A DNA stretch of 64,000 nucleotides from STD1-80 sp043802745 (lineage in GTDB: Bacteria; Patescibacteriota; Minisyncoccia; Minisyncoccales; CG1-02-41-26), in the NCBI GenBank assembly GCA_043802745.1, contig JAZDKU010000015.1:1-64000 (forward strand), written 5' to 3'. The translations under genes and the position numbers were made by a program. A model generated the notes under the pieces. That model was not told the DNA's origin. It ran no database searches and saw only the letters and a program-made list of their open reading frames with translations. This document shows positions 1 to 9,225 of this stretch, one piece after another (the stretch's first letter is position 1; each line of letters begins with the position of its first letter).

Positions 1-1031
1 ATGCCAATTGTTTCTCCTTGATTATCAATTTGGCATTTATTAGAAACATTGCTGGTGATAACTACTCTTAAAACCGCTTGGGAAAAAGTTATAAGCACTA
101 AACCAATTATAAACCAAAATAAGGTTGGCACAACCATTAACAAAAACCCAATACCTAAAACAAGAAAAAGCCAAAATTCTAATTTTTTCTCGGAAAAATA
201 TTTCAGCCAAAACTTTTTTAAAAAAATTGCTTGATTTAAAACAACGATAATGCCAATTATAGCCATTAAAATCCCCACCGCCACCGAACCAAACCCGAAA
301 ATACTCGCCACATACAAAGCCAAGATTGCTTGCATGCTCACCGTGGCTAAATTGAATAAAAACCACACTGCATAATTTTTATAAAACAATTTATTTTTTA
401 TAGCCCTTTGAATGGGCGCGAATGGGTTAAAATCTTTAAAAGAAACTCTTAATTTTTTCTGATTGTCTTTATTGGCTAAAATTTTAGGATTGCTTTCTTT
501 TAATAAAAAAACAGCCAAAGCCCCGTTAGTTAAGGCTAAAAACCCTACAAACCAAAAAGGGAAAGATGGAGATATGGGGCTTAAAAAACCGCCGAGCATT
601 GGCCCCAAAATAAACCCCAAGCCAAAAGCAGCTCCAATCAAACCAATATTATGGGTTTTTTCTTTTGGAGTTTTGGCAATATCAATTAAATAGCTTTGGG
701 CTGTGGAAAAATTCCCAGCTGCTACCCCGTCAATTATCCGACCAACAAATAAAAATATAGTATGAAAAGCGCCCGCAAAAACAAACCAGCCCAAGGAAGT
801 GCTGAAAATACTAGCTATTAAAACAGGTCTTCGGCCATACTTATCTGACAAAGCTCCCAATAATGGAGTGCTTAAAAACGAGCATAAAGAAAAAACAGCG
901 AATAAAGAGGTTACCAAAAAAGCAGAAGCTCCAAAAGAAGCAACATAAAAGGGCAGAATAGGAATAATAATGCCAACGCCAATGGCATCCACTAAAACTG
1001 TAAGAAAAATAATAGCTTTTTGCTTGCTCAT
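1..1031 (-). CDS. MFS transporter, TetA/DHA1-like, C-terminus cut by window edge
   Basis: This reading frame has no stop and runs off the left edge; about 343 codons are visible. Translation starts MSKQKAIIFLTVLVDAIGVG and gives alternating hydrophobic helices. The loop after the second helix carries LLGALSDKYGRRPVL, the major-facilitator motif A, and the next loop reads FVGRIIDGVAAGNFSTAQ, typical of drug:proton antiporters. The N-terminal TVLVDAIGVGIIIPILPFY resembles TetA-type exporters. The start ATG overlaps the TGA of the upstream PHP gene (ATGA), indicating translational coupling. The likely role is proton-driven efflux in the cytoplasmic membrane; the substrate cannot be told. Confidence 0.85.
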   Translation of the reverse strand, partial: MSKQKAIIFLTVLVDAIGVGIIIPILPFYVASFGASAFLVTSLFAVFSLCSFLSTPLLGALSDKYGRRPVLIASIFSTSLGWFVFAGAFHTIFLFVGRIIDGVAAGNFSTAQSYLIDIAKTPKEKTHNIGLIGAAFGLGFILGPMLGGFLSPISPSFPFWFVGFLALTNGALAVFLLKESNPKILANKDNQKKLRVSFKDFNPFAPIQRAIKNKLFYKNYAVWFLFNLATVSMQAILALYVASIFGFGSVAVGILMAIIGIIVVLNQAIFLKKFWLKYFSEKKLEFWLFLVLGIGFLLMVVPTLFWFIIGLVLITFSQAVLRVVITSNVSNKCQIDNQGETIG

Positions 1032-1792
1032 GTCTTTTTTCGGAAAATGTGAGTTAAATTATAAGCTGCTATTCTTAAAGCTTCGGGCAAGAAAAAGAAT
1101 GCGTATTTAATTAAAGTAAACAACTTCCAGCCATGGTAAATTGCCTGGGTTTGGCCAAGCAAAATCGCTTTTCTTAAATCATCGCTATTTTTTCCTTTAA
1201 AAATCGTATAACCTGTGCCAATAGCTTCGGGTATATGAGCGTCTGATGAGCCGATTTCTGATTTTAATAAAATTGTTTTATTGATTAAGCTGGCTCGCAA
1301 GTTTTCATCTTTTAAAGTGGGGGTGGCGTTAACTACTTCAATGCCATCTAATTGTTTGCCAAATTTTAATAATGGCTTCAAGCCAATGCCATCCATTAAA
1401 ACAACGCCTGGTCTTCTTATGGACATAGCTTGAAAAGGATGGGCCGCAATTGCTAGCCCACCCTGTTCGTGAATTTGACGAATTGTTTCTTGGACGGTTT
1501 GATGCGACTCAATGGTTTTGTTTAAAAATAAGCCAACAATGTGGCCTTCTTGTGAATTTATTTCTTCACCCACGATTAAGTCAAACCGATAGCCCATTCC
1601 TTGCCAAGCTTTTTTTACTTTTAGGGCATTGTCAATGGAATCGTGATCGGTTAGGGCCACAACATCTAAATCAGTTTTTTCCTCAATATAGCTTAAAAGT
1701 TCTTTTGGGTCTCTTTCAATTAAATGCACATGCAAATCAGCTTTGCCCAGCCCAGCCATCTCTTCAATTTTTTTTAAACTAATCTTTGCCAT
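1028..1792 (-). CDS. PHP-domain metal-dependent phosphoesterase
   Basis: The 254-residue protein opens with the PHP signature KADLHVHLIERDP (residues 18-30), followed by VVALTDHDSIDNAL (about 44-57) and later AAHPFQA and GSSDAHIPE, the His/Asp clusters that bind metal ions in this family. PHP proteins of this size (YciV/TrpH-like) hydrolyse phosphoesters such as 5'-3' RNA ends or 3',5'-bisphosphonucleotides; the actual substrate is not evident. It precedes and overlaps the MFS gene by four bases. The C-terminal 40 residues are hydrophobic and basic and may contact the membrane. Confidence 0.8.
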   Translation of the reverse strand: MAKISLKKIEEMAGLGKADLHVHLIERDPKELLSYIEEKTDLDVVALTDHDSIDNALKVKKAWQGMGYRFDLIVGEEINSQEGHIVGLFLNKTIESHQTVQETIRQIHEQGGLAIAAHPFQAMSIRRPGVVLMDGIGLKPLLKFGKQLDGIEVVNATPTLKDENLRASLINKTILLKSEIGSSDAHIPEAIGTGYTIFKGKNSDDLRKAILLGQTQAIYHGWKLFTLIKYAFFFLPEALRIAAYNLTHIFRKKT

Positions 1793-1812
1793 AATATAAT
1801 AATATTATAGCA

Positions 1813-2406
1813 TTATTTGCCTAAATCACCGACATAATAGCCAGCCAAAAGACTGCTGGCGTATTGTGAGTGAGGCAAGCCAATAAAAGCTTGGGTAGCT
1901 TCCTTGCCACAATATGGCGTAATGGTATTTCTTCCTCCAGGATGAGTGCTTAAATAATTAGCAATAGAATAAACTTTATTATTAATAATAATCCAGCAAT
2001 CCCCGGCTGTATTGTGTTTGGCTATTTGAATAGTTGTTAGTGTAAGGTCTGCGGTCGAAGTGGCATTAATAGCTGGAGACGGAATTTGTGGGTTCGGTGC
2101 ATAGTATAAAAAAATACATAAAACCAAGATGGCTGTCCAAATAATTCCAGTTATTATTTTAAAACTTCTTTTATTAAGCGAGTTGTGCCGTGACAACAAA
2201 CTTATCGTGCCAGTTAAAGAATGCAAGTAAAACAAAGGAACAAATAAAATTGGCGTTAGCACTAAGTGGATATAACGGCTGGTTGAATAATCAAGCCAAG
2301 GGGTTAAAGAAAATTTAACCATTAAAAATCCAGACAACAAAAAAACCAAAGTGGTTATTGTTAAAAGCCAGGCTGTAGCCCTTAAAATTTTATAAAAATT
2401 AAACAT
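1813..2406 (-). CDS. Membrane protein with C-terminal cytochrome b5-like haem domain
   Basis: The 197-residue protein has about three hydrophobic helices (around residues 10-31, 45-65, 84-102) and then a soluble domain from about residue 120. That domain carries the cytochrome b5 core: a CWIIINNKVYSIANYLSTHP segment ending in HPGG (His about 155) and a second His in GLPHSQ (about 179), the expected axial haem ligands. Cytochrome b5 domains carry single electrons. His47 and His62 lie in or beside predicted helices, so a second haem is possible but unproven. The gene overlaps the upstream DedA gene by eight bases. The redox partner is unknown. Confidence 0.75.
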   Translation of the reverse strand: MFNFYKILRATAWLLTITTLVFLLSGFLMVKFSLTPWLDYSTSRYIHLVLTPILFVPLFYLHSLTGTISLLSRHNSLNKRSFKIITGIIWTAILVLCIFLYYAPNPQIPSPAINATSTADLTLTTIQIAKHNTAGDCWIIINNKVYSIANYLSTHPGGRNTITPYCGKEATQAFIGLPHSQYASSLLAGYYVGDLGK

Positions 2407-3016
2407 CCTTTTCTAATTTCTTGGCAATTCTTTTGGTAATTTCACGATAAAGCAACACAGCCAAAAGCGCAGCTCCTAAAAAAATTAGCAACACATAGCC
2501 CTTATTGTTAGCATATTGACTAATTGCTGTATAACTAGACCCGAAAAAATATCCTAAAAAAATAAAAAATAGTGTTTTCGGTATGCTAATCAAAGATGCC
2601 ACTTTAATAAATCTCTTAAAAGGAAACTTGCTATTGCCAACAATGGCAAGGGCTAGGGGAGAGGCCACTGGCGATATTTTTATAGCTAAAAGGACTTTTT
2701 TGCTATGTTTTTCTAAAAGTTTTTTTAATTTCTCTATTCTTTCCTCTGATAGTCCAAAATAATGGCCATATTTATTAATCACAGCCAGCCGAGTAAGATA
2801 TCCTGTAAAATACCAAACAAAATCGCCAACAAGGTCGGCAGCGAAAGCTAGGGAAAAAATAACAAAAACATTTAAATAGCCCAGAGAAGAAGCAAATGCC
2901 GAAGCAATAGTAATGAGCGGGCCCTCAACAACCATTATTAAAAATATTAAAAAATAGCCATGATGAATGGCCCATTGCAAAGCAAGTGGAAATGTTTGGG
3001 GTAAAGTAAAAAACAT
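2399..3016 (-). CDS. DedA/SNARE-associated family membrane protein
   Basis: The 205-residue polytopic protein has the DedA layout: an N-terminal helix, the EGPLITIASAFASSLGYLNV segment, then VGDFVWYFTGYLTR, a basic amphipathic stretch, and IKISPVASPLALAIVGNSKF, matching the conserved re-entrant region. DedA proteins act as lipid or undecaprenyl-phosphate transporters in the cytoplasmic membrane. The usual arginine of the family's F-R-P motif is replaced here (KISPVASP), so family membership is clear but activity is less certain. The coupled overlap with the b5 gene suggests one transcript. Confidence 0.75.
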   Translation of the reverse strand: MFFTLPQTFPLALQWAIHHGYFLIFLIMVVEGPLITIASAFASSLGYLNVFVIFSLAFAADLVGDFVWYFTGYLTRLAVINKYGHYFGLSEERIEKLKKLLEKHSKKVLLAIKISPVASPLALAIVGNSKFPFKRFIKVASLISIPKTLFFIFLGYFFGSSYTAISQYANNKGYVLLIFLGAALLAVLLYREITKRIAKKLEKDV

Positions 3017-3028
3017 ATTGTATTTGCC

Positions 3029-3961
3029 TTAACGTTGCCTATATCTCAAATTTTCAACTTTACTCGCCACAGCCACTTTTAGCTTGTGGCTTTCTTTTTT
3101 AATTTGATAATCAGCAGAGTCAATTTTTTTGTGAACAAAAGCTATTCTTTCTTGAGCCTTAGCATAAACAGATGGAGAAGAAATAAAGACAAGCAAAACA
3201 ACTGAAACAATTAAAAGCGGTTCCAAAATTATTTGGCTAACACGGCTTTCCTTTCTTATGGGCTTTAATTTATTAAAATTATTTCTTTTTAAAAAAACTC
3301 TTGAAAAAGTGGCCGGGCCATAGCGAAGAATCCAAGAAATTAGCCCATATTTAAATCCTCGCCCTGATGTTTTAACTAAAAAATAAGAGTCTAATTTTAC
3401 TGTGCCGAATTCTTTTATTCGTTGAGAAATATCATGTTCCTCGTTTATTTGCAGGCTAATATTAAAACCGCCAGTTTTTAAAAAACAAGTTTTTCTAACT
3501 GCAAAATTAGTTCCAGCTAAATTCCAGCCATTGCTTAGAAATTTATCCAAACAATTAAAGGCGCGAATAGAAGAAAGAAACCCCATTCTTATAAGAAAAG
3601 GCCCGGATGATAAATTATAAAGCCCACCAAAAGCGGCTAAGTTTTTATCTTCTTCAAACTCTGTTGCTATGGTCGAAAGCCAATTTTCTGGCACAATAGT
3701 GTCAGCGTCAGTGTAAGCAATAATCTCACCTAAAGAAGCAACGGCTCCGGCTTGACGCGCCGAGCCAGTCCCTCTTTTTGGTTCAAAAACAACTTTTACT
3801 CCTGCTTGTTTGGCAATTTGGCTGGTTTTGTCAGTACTATTATTATCAACAACAATTATTTCAAAATCGCCTTTAAAATCTTGCTTTTTAAGCGAAGTTA
3901 AACAAGCAGGCAAATAATCTTCCTCATTGTAAGCTGGCACAACAACTGAAATTTTCATCAT
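3029..3961 (-). CDS. Family 2 glycosyltransferase, membrane-anchored
   Basis: The 310-residue protein starts MMKISVVVPAYNEEDYLPAC, a GT-A Rossmann-like nucleotide-sugar site. It continues with IIVVDNNSTDKT (about 35-46) and YTDADTIVPENW, whose Asp residues form the metal-binding DXD-type site. EEHDISQRIKEFG matches the catalytic-base region of inverting GT2 enzymes. A hydrophobic helix (IILEPLLIVSVVLLVFI) near residue 250 anchors the C-terminus, followed by a basic tail. The likely role is transfer of a sugar to a lipid or surface glycan. The gene lies 6 bases after the glutamine synthetase stop. Confidence 0.85.
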   Translation of the reverse strand: MMKISVVVPAYNEEDYLPACLTSLKKQDFKGDFEIIVVDNNSTDKTSQIAKQAGVKVVFEPKRGTGSARQAGAVASLGEIIAYTDADTIVPENWLSTIATEFEEDKNLAAFGGLYNLSSGPFLIRMGFLSSIRAFNCLDKFLSNGWNLAGTNFAVRKTCFLKTGGFNISLQINEEHDISQRIKEFGTVKLDSYFLVKTSGRGFKYGLISWILRYGPATFSRVFLKRNNFNKLKPIRKESRVSQIILEPLLIVSVVLLVFISSPSVYAKAQERIAFVHKKIDSADYQIKKESHKLKVAVASKVENLRYRQR

Positions 3962-3967
3962 CCTGTA

Positions 3968-5047
3968 TTATACCTTATTTTCTGGCATTTTGATAATGTC
4001 ATTGGGCCAGCCGTATTCAGTCGGGTCAAAACCTTGCCCACAAATCGTATCAATAAGAGCTACTGACACTTGATAAGGGTCAAAATTTGCAGCAGGTCGC
4101 CTATCTTCTAAATAGCCTTTGCCTTTGTTATTTGTTTCCATGGGAATACGGATAGAAGCGCCTCGGTCAGACACGCCATAGCGAAATTCGTAAATACTGC
4201 AAGTTTCATGCTTGCCAGTTAAGCGCTTGTCATTATCAGCGCCATAAACCTGAATATGCTGATTATGAAATTTTTTTAATTTTTCACAAGCCTCTAAAAT
4301 AATTTTAATGCCTCCCTCCTCACGCATAGCTTTGGTAGAAAAATTAGTGTGCCCGCCTGTGCCATTCCAGTCTCCGGCCATAGGTTTTGGGTCAAGCTTG
4401 GCATACATTTCAAAATCCTCCCCATGCCTATATAAAATCCAGCGAGCTAGCCATAATTGGTCAGAAGATTCAAGTGGATTTAATGGGCCCACTTGAAACT
4501 CCCACTGAGCTGGCATAACTTCAGCGTTAATACCGCAAATAGCCAGGCCAGCTTTTAAGCAATCTTTCAAATGGGCTTCCACTAATTTTCGGCCATAAAC
4601 CTCATCACAACCAACCCCGCAATAATAACGGCCCTGGGGGTGAGGAAACCCCTGGGAAGGCCAGCCAACTGGCCAGTCTTTGCGATAAAGCGTATACTCT
4701 TGCTCAAAGCCAAAAATTGGCTCTTGCACTTTATGCTTTTCATAAAGCTCAACCAATTTTGAGCGGGTATTGGTTTTATGAGGCGTGCCATCAGGATTTA
4801 AAACCTCGCACATTACCAAAATATTATTTTCACCCCGAATTGGGTCAGGTATATAATAAACTGGCTTTAAGATGCAATCGCTAAAGTGGCCTTGGGCCTG
4901 CTCGGTTGAAGAACCATCAAACCCCCACAAAGGCAAGTCAGCTAAAGATAAAACCGGACCGTCAACAATTTTTGTTTTTGAACGAAGTTTGGCGGTTGGC
5001 TTTTTACCGTCCATCCAAATGTACTCAGCCATTATTTTGTTTGTCAT
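3968..5047 (-). CDS. Glutamine synthetase, type II (eukaryotic-like GSII)
   Basis: The 359-residue length fits GSII rather than the roughly 470-residue bacterial GlnA. Signatures are the opening AEYIWMDGKKPTAKLRSKTK, PLWGFDGSSTEQAQGHFSD, EQEYTLY, EVMPAQWEFQVGP, GDWNGTGGHTNFSTKAMR and the C-terminal METNNKGKGYLEDRRPAAN (the segment around the active-site Glu flap). It condenses glutamate, ammonia and ATP to glutamine. The start at 5047 overlaps the P-ATPase stop (ATGA); an internal ATG at 5032 (MAEYIW) is an alternative start that fits homologue length slightly better. No GlnB, AmtB or GlnR site is visible nearby. Confidence 0.93.
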   Translation of the reverse strand: MTNKIMAEYIWMDGKKPTAKLRSKTKIVDGPVLSLADLPLWGFDGSSTEQAQGHFSDCILKPVYYIPDPIRGENNILVMCEVLNPDGTPHKTNTRSKLVELYEKHKVQEPIFGFEQEYTLYRKDWPVGWPSQGFPHPQGRYYCGVGCDEVYGRKLVEAHLKDCLKAGLAICGINAEVMPAQWEFQVGPLNPLESSDQLWLARWILYRHGEDFEMYAKLDPKPMAGDWNGTGGHTNFSTKAMREEGGIKIILEACEKLKKFHNQHIQVYGADNDKRLTGKHETCSIYEFRYGVSDRGASIRIPMETNNKGKGYLEDRRPAANFDPYQVSVALIDTICGQGFDPTEYGWPNDIIKMPENKV

Positions 5048-7584
5048 AAAGATAATTTTAGTTTATTTTTAAATAATTTCAACGCTTCAAACCAAATTAA
5101 ACTTGCGAATACAGCTAAAATCACAAAAAGATAATCTTTTAAATGTAAGTAAGTTAAATGGAAAATATTAGAAAGAAATGGGATATATAACACAGATAAC
5201 ATAGCAAGAAAAGTGCCACCCAAAACAACATACAAAGTTTTGTTTTTAGATGAAATAATCTGGATAATATTTTTATTCCACGATAGATTTACAACAATAA
5301 GCATTATGTTTGACAGCACCAAAGATACAAACGCCAAAGAGCGAGCCTCAACTTCGGGCCTACCCGACTTAACAGCAAAGAAAAATACTAAAAACACAGC
5401 AACCAATATTCCCAACCCCTGTGCTATGCTTATAAGCACAGTTTTGCGATTAAATATGGGCTGATGAATGCCCCTTGGTGGCCTGCTCATAATTTTTTTA
5501 TCTTCTTTTTCTGCTTCAAAAACAGTTGAACAAGCAGGATCAATAATCAATTCCAAAAAGGCTACATGAATGGGCATTAAAACCACTGGAAAACCAAAAG
5601 CCAGCGGAAGTAGAGACATCCCAGCGATTGGCACATGAACAGCCAAGATATATCCCATGGCTCTTTTTAAATTATCATATATTCTTCTGCCCAAACGCAC
5701 TGCCACAACAATTGAAGAAAAATTATCATCCAGCAAAACCAATGAAGAAGCCTCTCTGGCCACATCTGTGCCCCGCTCGCCCATAGCAATTCCTATATGA
5801 GCGGCTTTTAGGGCAGGGGCGTCATTAACCCCATCGCCTGTCATAGCCACAACCTCGCCATTAGCCTTTAGCGCATTAACGATTAATAATTTTTGTTCTG
5901 GCGCCACTCTAGCAAATATATTATTTGTTTTTATTTTTTCTTTTAATTCATCGCCACTCATTTTTTCTAATTCATCGCCACTTATATAATTGTCTGTATC
6001 TTTTATGCCTATTTCTTTAGCAATAAACTGGGCTGTTCCAGAATAATCCCCAGTTATAACAATCACCCTCATTCCAGCGTTATATGCCTCTTTTACCGAA
6101 GCAAAAGCATCCGCTCTTGGGGGATCAATAAACCCAAAGAGCCCGGCAAACTCAAAATTTAAATCGTGCTGATTTTTTGGTGGCTCGCCAGCTGAAAAAT
6201 TTGCCCTAGCTCCCGCTAATATTCGCAAGCCATTTTGAGACATTTCTTTAACTATTTTTAAAGTTTCTGATTTTTCTTTTTCGCTTGCATGGCACAATTT
6301 TAAAATTGCTTCTGGAGCACCTTTCGAAGCAATAACAAAATTATTTTCTGATAGTTGCCAAACTTGGGAAAAAGCTAGCAAGTCCTTTGATAAAGGATAC
6401 TCTTTTATTAATTTCCAGCCACTAATCGAGCACTGGCTGTCTTTTAAATGCAGGCCTTCTGCTCTGTGAAGCTCTTTTTCAATTGGGTCAAAGGGATCTT
6501 TTTGGCTTGCTAAAAAACCTACTTCTAAAAGATTGCTGAATTCCTCTGATAATTTGCTATTTTGAGCAAGCTCATCCACATCTAAAAAAGAACCTTGCGC
6601 GTGCAAACTAACAAGTTGCATTTTATTTAGCGTTAAAGTTCCAGTTTTGTCAGCGCAAAGAACAGTGGCGGCTCCCAAAGTTTCAATAACTGCCGAGCGC
6701 CTGGCTAAAACTTTTCTTTTGGAAATACGCCATGCCCCTAAAGTTAAAAATATCAAAAGCACCAGTGGAAATTCCTCAGGCAAAACTGCCATACCAAGCG
6801 TTAAGCCTGCTAAAAATCCCTGGACGATACTCCCCCTTGATAGAATATAAATTAACACCACTAAAAGACAAAGAAAAAGAACTATTATGGCCACATAGCG
6901 CACTATTCTGGCCGTTTCTTTATGTAAAAGCGTGTCTTCATCTTTTATTGTTTCTATGCTTTTACCAATTTTTCCCATTTCTGTATTTATTCCAACTGAA
7001 AAGACTTTAACGACCCCTCGGCCACTCACCACCAGCGAGCCAGAGTACACAAACGGCAAATCATCTCCCCCTGGCCTTTGGTGTTCAAGTTTTCCGTCCC
7101 ATGGTATTTTTCTTACTGGCATTGACTCCCCGGTAAGAAGCGACTCATCTATTAAAAGATTTTCGCAAGACAAAACAACTGCGTCTGCTGGAACTCTATC
7201 GCCTTCACGAATAATAACAATGTCATTCCTAACCACCTCTCGCCCGGGAACCCTTATTTGCTGGCCATCTCTTATTACCAATGCTCGGGGGCTTGATAAA
7301 TGCTTTAAGGCATCAAGCGTTTTTTCAGTTTTTCGGCTTTGATAAAAAGTAATGCCAATAATGACAAACACGCAAAATAAAAGCACCAGAGCATCTCTTG
7401 GCTCGCCCATAAAAAGATACACTGCTCCACAGCCAACCAATAATAAAAGCATGGGCTCTGAAAGAACCCTAACCAGCATAAAAAACCAGCTCTGTTTTTT
7501 TTGCGATGGCAACTCGTTGTAACCATCTAATAGCAGAGCTTTTTTTGCCTCCTCCCCCGAGAGACCTGCGATTTGCTTATCCAT
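5044..7584 (-). CDS. P-type cation-transporting ATPase
   Basis: The 846-residue protein has the full P-type order: an N-terminal cytoplasmic segment; actuator domain with DESLLTGESMPVRK; fourth transmembrane segment with GMAVLPEEFPLVLL; phosphorylation site CADKTGTLTLNK (Asp about 311); a nucleotide-binding region with SKGAPEAILKLC; MTGDGVNDAPALKAAHIGIA; and four to six C-terminal helices with LELIIDPACS. The overall order resembles P2 (calcium-type) pumps, but the PEE-F-P variant replaces the PEGLP of SERCA, so the transported ion is uncertain. It follows a Nudix gene with an eight-base overlap and precedes glutamine synthetase. Confidence 0.93.
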   Translation of the reverse strand: MDKQIAGLSGEEAKKALLLDGYNELPSQKKQSWFFMLVRVLSEPMLLLLVGCGAVYLFMGEPRDALVLLFCVFVIIGITFYQSRKTEKTLDALKHLSSPRALVIRDGQQIRVPGREVVRNDIVIIREGDRVPADAVVLSCENLLIDESLLTGESMPVRKIPWDGKLEHQRPGGDDLPFVYSGSLVVSGRGVVKVFSVGINTEMGKIGKSIETIKDEDTLLHKETARIVRYVAIIVLFLCLLVVLIYILSRGSIVQGFLAGLTLGMAVLPEEFPLVLLIFLTLGAWRISKRKVLARRSAVIETLGAATVLCADKTGTLTLNKMQLVSLHAQGSFLDVDELAQNSKLSEEFSNLLEVGFLASQKDPFDPIEKELHRAEGLHLKDSQCSISGWKLIKEYPLSKDLLAFSQVWQLSENNFVIASKGAPEAILKLCHASEKEKSETLKIVKEMSQNGLRILAGARANFSAGEPPKNQHDLNFEFAGLFGFIDPPRADAFASVKEAYNAGMRVIVITGDYSGTAQFIAKEIGIKDTDNYISGDELEKMSGDELKEKIKTNNIFARVAPEQKLLIVNALKANGEVVAMTGDGVNDAPALKAAHIGIAMGERGTDVAREASSLVLLDDNFSSIVVAVRLGRRIYDNLKRAMGYILAVHVPIAGMSLLPLAFGFPVVLMPIHVAFLELIIDPACSTVFEAEKEDKKIMSRPPRGIHQPIFNRKTVLISIAQGLGILVAVFLVFFFAVKSGRPEVEARSLAFVSLVLSNIMLIVVNLSWNKNIIQIISSKNKTLYVVLGGTFLAMLSVLYIPFLSNIFHLTYLHLKDYLFVILAVFASLIWFEALKLFKNKLKLSL

Positions 7585-8023
7585 AAACCTTATCCTTTAA
7601 GTAATTGTCTAAAATTTCAGCGCTTGGAAAAAACAATTTTTCTGGCAAGCTGGTTAGCTCAAACCATTGCCATTCTGTTATTTCATCTGGCTCCATTACT
7701 TTTGCCTCGCCTTGAAAATCTTGGCATAAAAATCCAAGGGTGACAAAATGGGCGTCTTCCACTCTATCGTTGGCAATACTGATAAATTTTAATGTGTCTT
7801 GATTTATAATAATGCTGGTTTCTTCTTCGGTTTCTCTAGCCACAGATTGCTCAAAACTTTCTCCAAAATGCATTTTGCCTCCAGGCATTGTCCATGTGCC
7901 TTCCCCGTGCAATTCCGAGTCTGCTTTAGCGGCATCCTCGTGCCTCTTGCCCAAAAGCACTTTATTATTTTTTAAAATAAACACCCCGAACCCCACCCCC
8001 ACTTTTTTATTTTGTTGCTCCAT
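7577..8023 (-). CDS. Nudix hydrolase
   Basis: The 148-residue single-domain protein has the Nudix box GKMHFGESFEQSVARETEEE (about residues 47-66), which matches G-x5-E-x7-R-E-x2-E-E. The region before it, WTMPGGKMHFG, fits small-nucleotide pyrophosphatases of the ADP-ribose or dNTP class. Substrate is not predictable. It overlaps the start of the P-type ATPase gene and is the first of three Nudix genes in 4 kb. Confidence 0.88.
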   Translation of the reverse strand: MEQQNKKVGVGFGVFILKNNKVLLGKRHEDAAKADSELHGEGTWTMPGGKMHFGESFEQSVARETEEETSIIINQDTLKFISIANDRVEDAHFVTLGFLCQDFQGEAKVMEPDEITEWQWFELTSLPEKLFFPSAEILDNYLKDKVYG

Positions 8024-8027
8024 ATGT

Positions 8028-8441
8028 TTAAAATAATTTAAAAGAATTATTATTTAAAATTTCTCTAAAATAAGAACATAAATCTTCCATGCCCCCTAAC
8101 TCATCTATTGAAAGCCACTTAAATTCTGTGTTCTCGTTTTTATCTAGTTCAACTTGACCATCAATTGTCCCAGCATACGTTAAACGCACTATATGCTTAC
8201 CCGAAACCCTAAAAATATCCTGCGCTCCAATTAATTTTGGGATTTCTATTAAGTCAAGCTGGGTTTCCTCTTTTACCTCCCTTTTTAAGTTTTCAAATAA
8301 GCTTGTGCCTGGCTCAATGCGACCACCCACAATGTCCCAAACACCCGAAGCATTTGGATACTTTTCCTTGGAGCGCTTTACTGCTAAATATTTCCCGTCT
8401 TTATTCTTTAATAAAATTTTAACGCCTACTTGTAATTCCAT
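8028..8441 (-). CDS. Nudix hydrolase
   Basis: The 137-residue protein has the Nudix box GRIEPGTSLFENLKREVKEE (about residues 40-59) preceded by GVWDIVGG. It is divergent from the neighbouring Nudix protein, so the two are not a recent tandem duplication. It lies four bases upstream of that gene, in the same direction. The reaction is hydrolysis of a nucleoside diphosphate linked to another group; the substrate is unknown. Confidence 0.87.
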   Translation of the reverse strand: MELQVGVKILLKNKDGKYLAVKRSKEKYPNASGVWDIVGGRIEPGTSLFENLKREVKEETQLDLIEIPKLIGAQDIFRVSGKHIVRLTYAGTIDGQVELDKNENTEFKWLSIDELGGMEDLCSYFREILNNNSFKLF

Positions 8442-8445
8442 AATT

Positions 8446-9222
8446 TTATTTTACACAATGAAATATTAAGCCAACTGGGTAGTCTAATTTTTCAGAAAAT
8501 CTTGGCGCAGCTTTTAACAAAGCCTTTGTTATTTCTGGCTCAAGGACTTTTTTCACCACAAAACCGCTTACGGTTAGCTGGTTAAAATAATCTGAAAAAG
8601 TTTTTTGAAAATGATCCACCTCAAAGGTTTTTTTATATTTTTCAGCCAACTCTGGCCTAGCTTTGTTATCAACGCCCATAACATATTTTACATGGCCTCG
8701 ATAAAAATAATTTTTTAATCCTTTAAATTTTTTTGGCTCAACTCCTATCTGCTCTTGGGCAAAAGCAAACAAATTCCAAGATGGATGCACTATAGCAAAA
8801 GTGAAAATGCCTTTCTTTTTTAAAACTCGAAATGCTTCTTGGATTGGTGTTCTAATATTCGCAACTTCATTTAGCATCATTACAGAATAAATAATATCAA
8901 TAGAATTAGAATTTACCCTCCACTTTCTTGTTGCGTTTTGTTCTAAAAAAGTTATTCTTTTGTCAGAGCATTTCTCTTTAGCATAATTCAAATTATACTC
9001 CGATATGTCCATTAAAATAACTTTTTTAGGCTTTTGGTTAAGAAATTTTTTAGCCAAATAGCCATTGCCACAGCCAAGCTCCAAAACAACCTTATTTTCT
9101 AAGCTTCCGATAAGCTTAAACATAGCTGGGTCCAAAGCAAACCTTTTATAAACCTCGCCCGAGTCCCCAGCCCTATCATTCCAATATTCTGCAAACTCCT
9201 TATTTTGATAAATCGATTTCAT
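8446..9222 (-). CDS. Class I SAM-dependent methyltransferase
   Basis: The 258-residue protein has motif I as VVLELGCGNGYLAKKF (about residues 45-60), an acidic end of strand 2 in VILMDISEYNL, and IIYSVMMLNEVANI as motif IV. A UbiE/methyltransferase-11-type fold is likely. The region after FTFAIVHPSWN (about residue 150) is a substrate-binding cap that gives no clear clue. It is tightly spaced in the Nudix/HAD cluster, so a nucleotide or small-metabolite substrate is possible but not shown. Confidence 0.8.
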   Translation of the reverse strand: MKSIYQNKEFAEYWNDRAGDSGEVYKRFALDPAMFKLIGSLENKVVLELGCGNGYLAKKFLNQKPKKVILMDISEYNLNYAKEKCSDKRITFLEQNATRKWRVNSNSIDIIYSVMMLNEVANIRTPIQEAFRVLKKKGIFTFAIVHPSWNLFAFAQEQIGVEPKKFKGLKNYFYRGHVKYVMGVDNKARPELAEKYKKTFEVDHFQKTFSDYFNQLTVSGFVVKKVLEPEITKALLKAAPRFSEKLDYPVGLIFHCVK

Positions 9223-9225
9223 ATT

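Noticed and set aside
40..366. Small 108-codon frame on the minus strand
   Set aside because: It is out of frame with the MFS gene, which reads through the same bases with clear family motifs.
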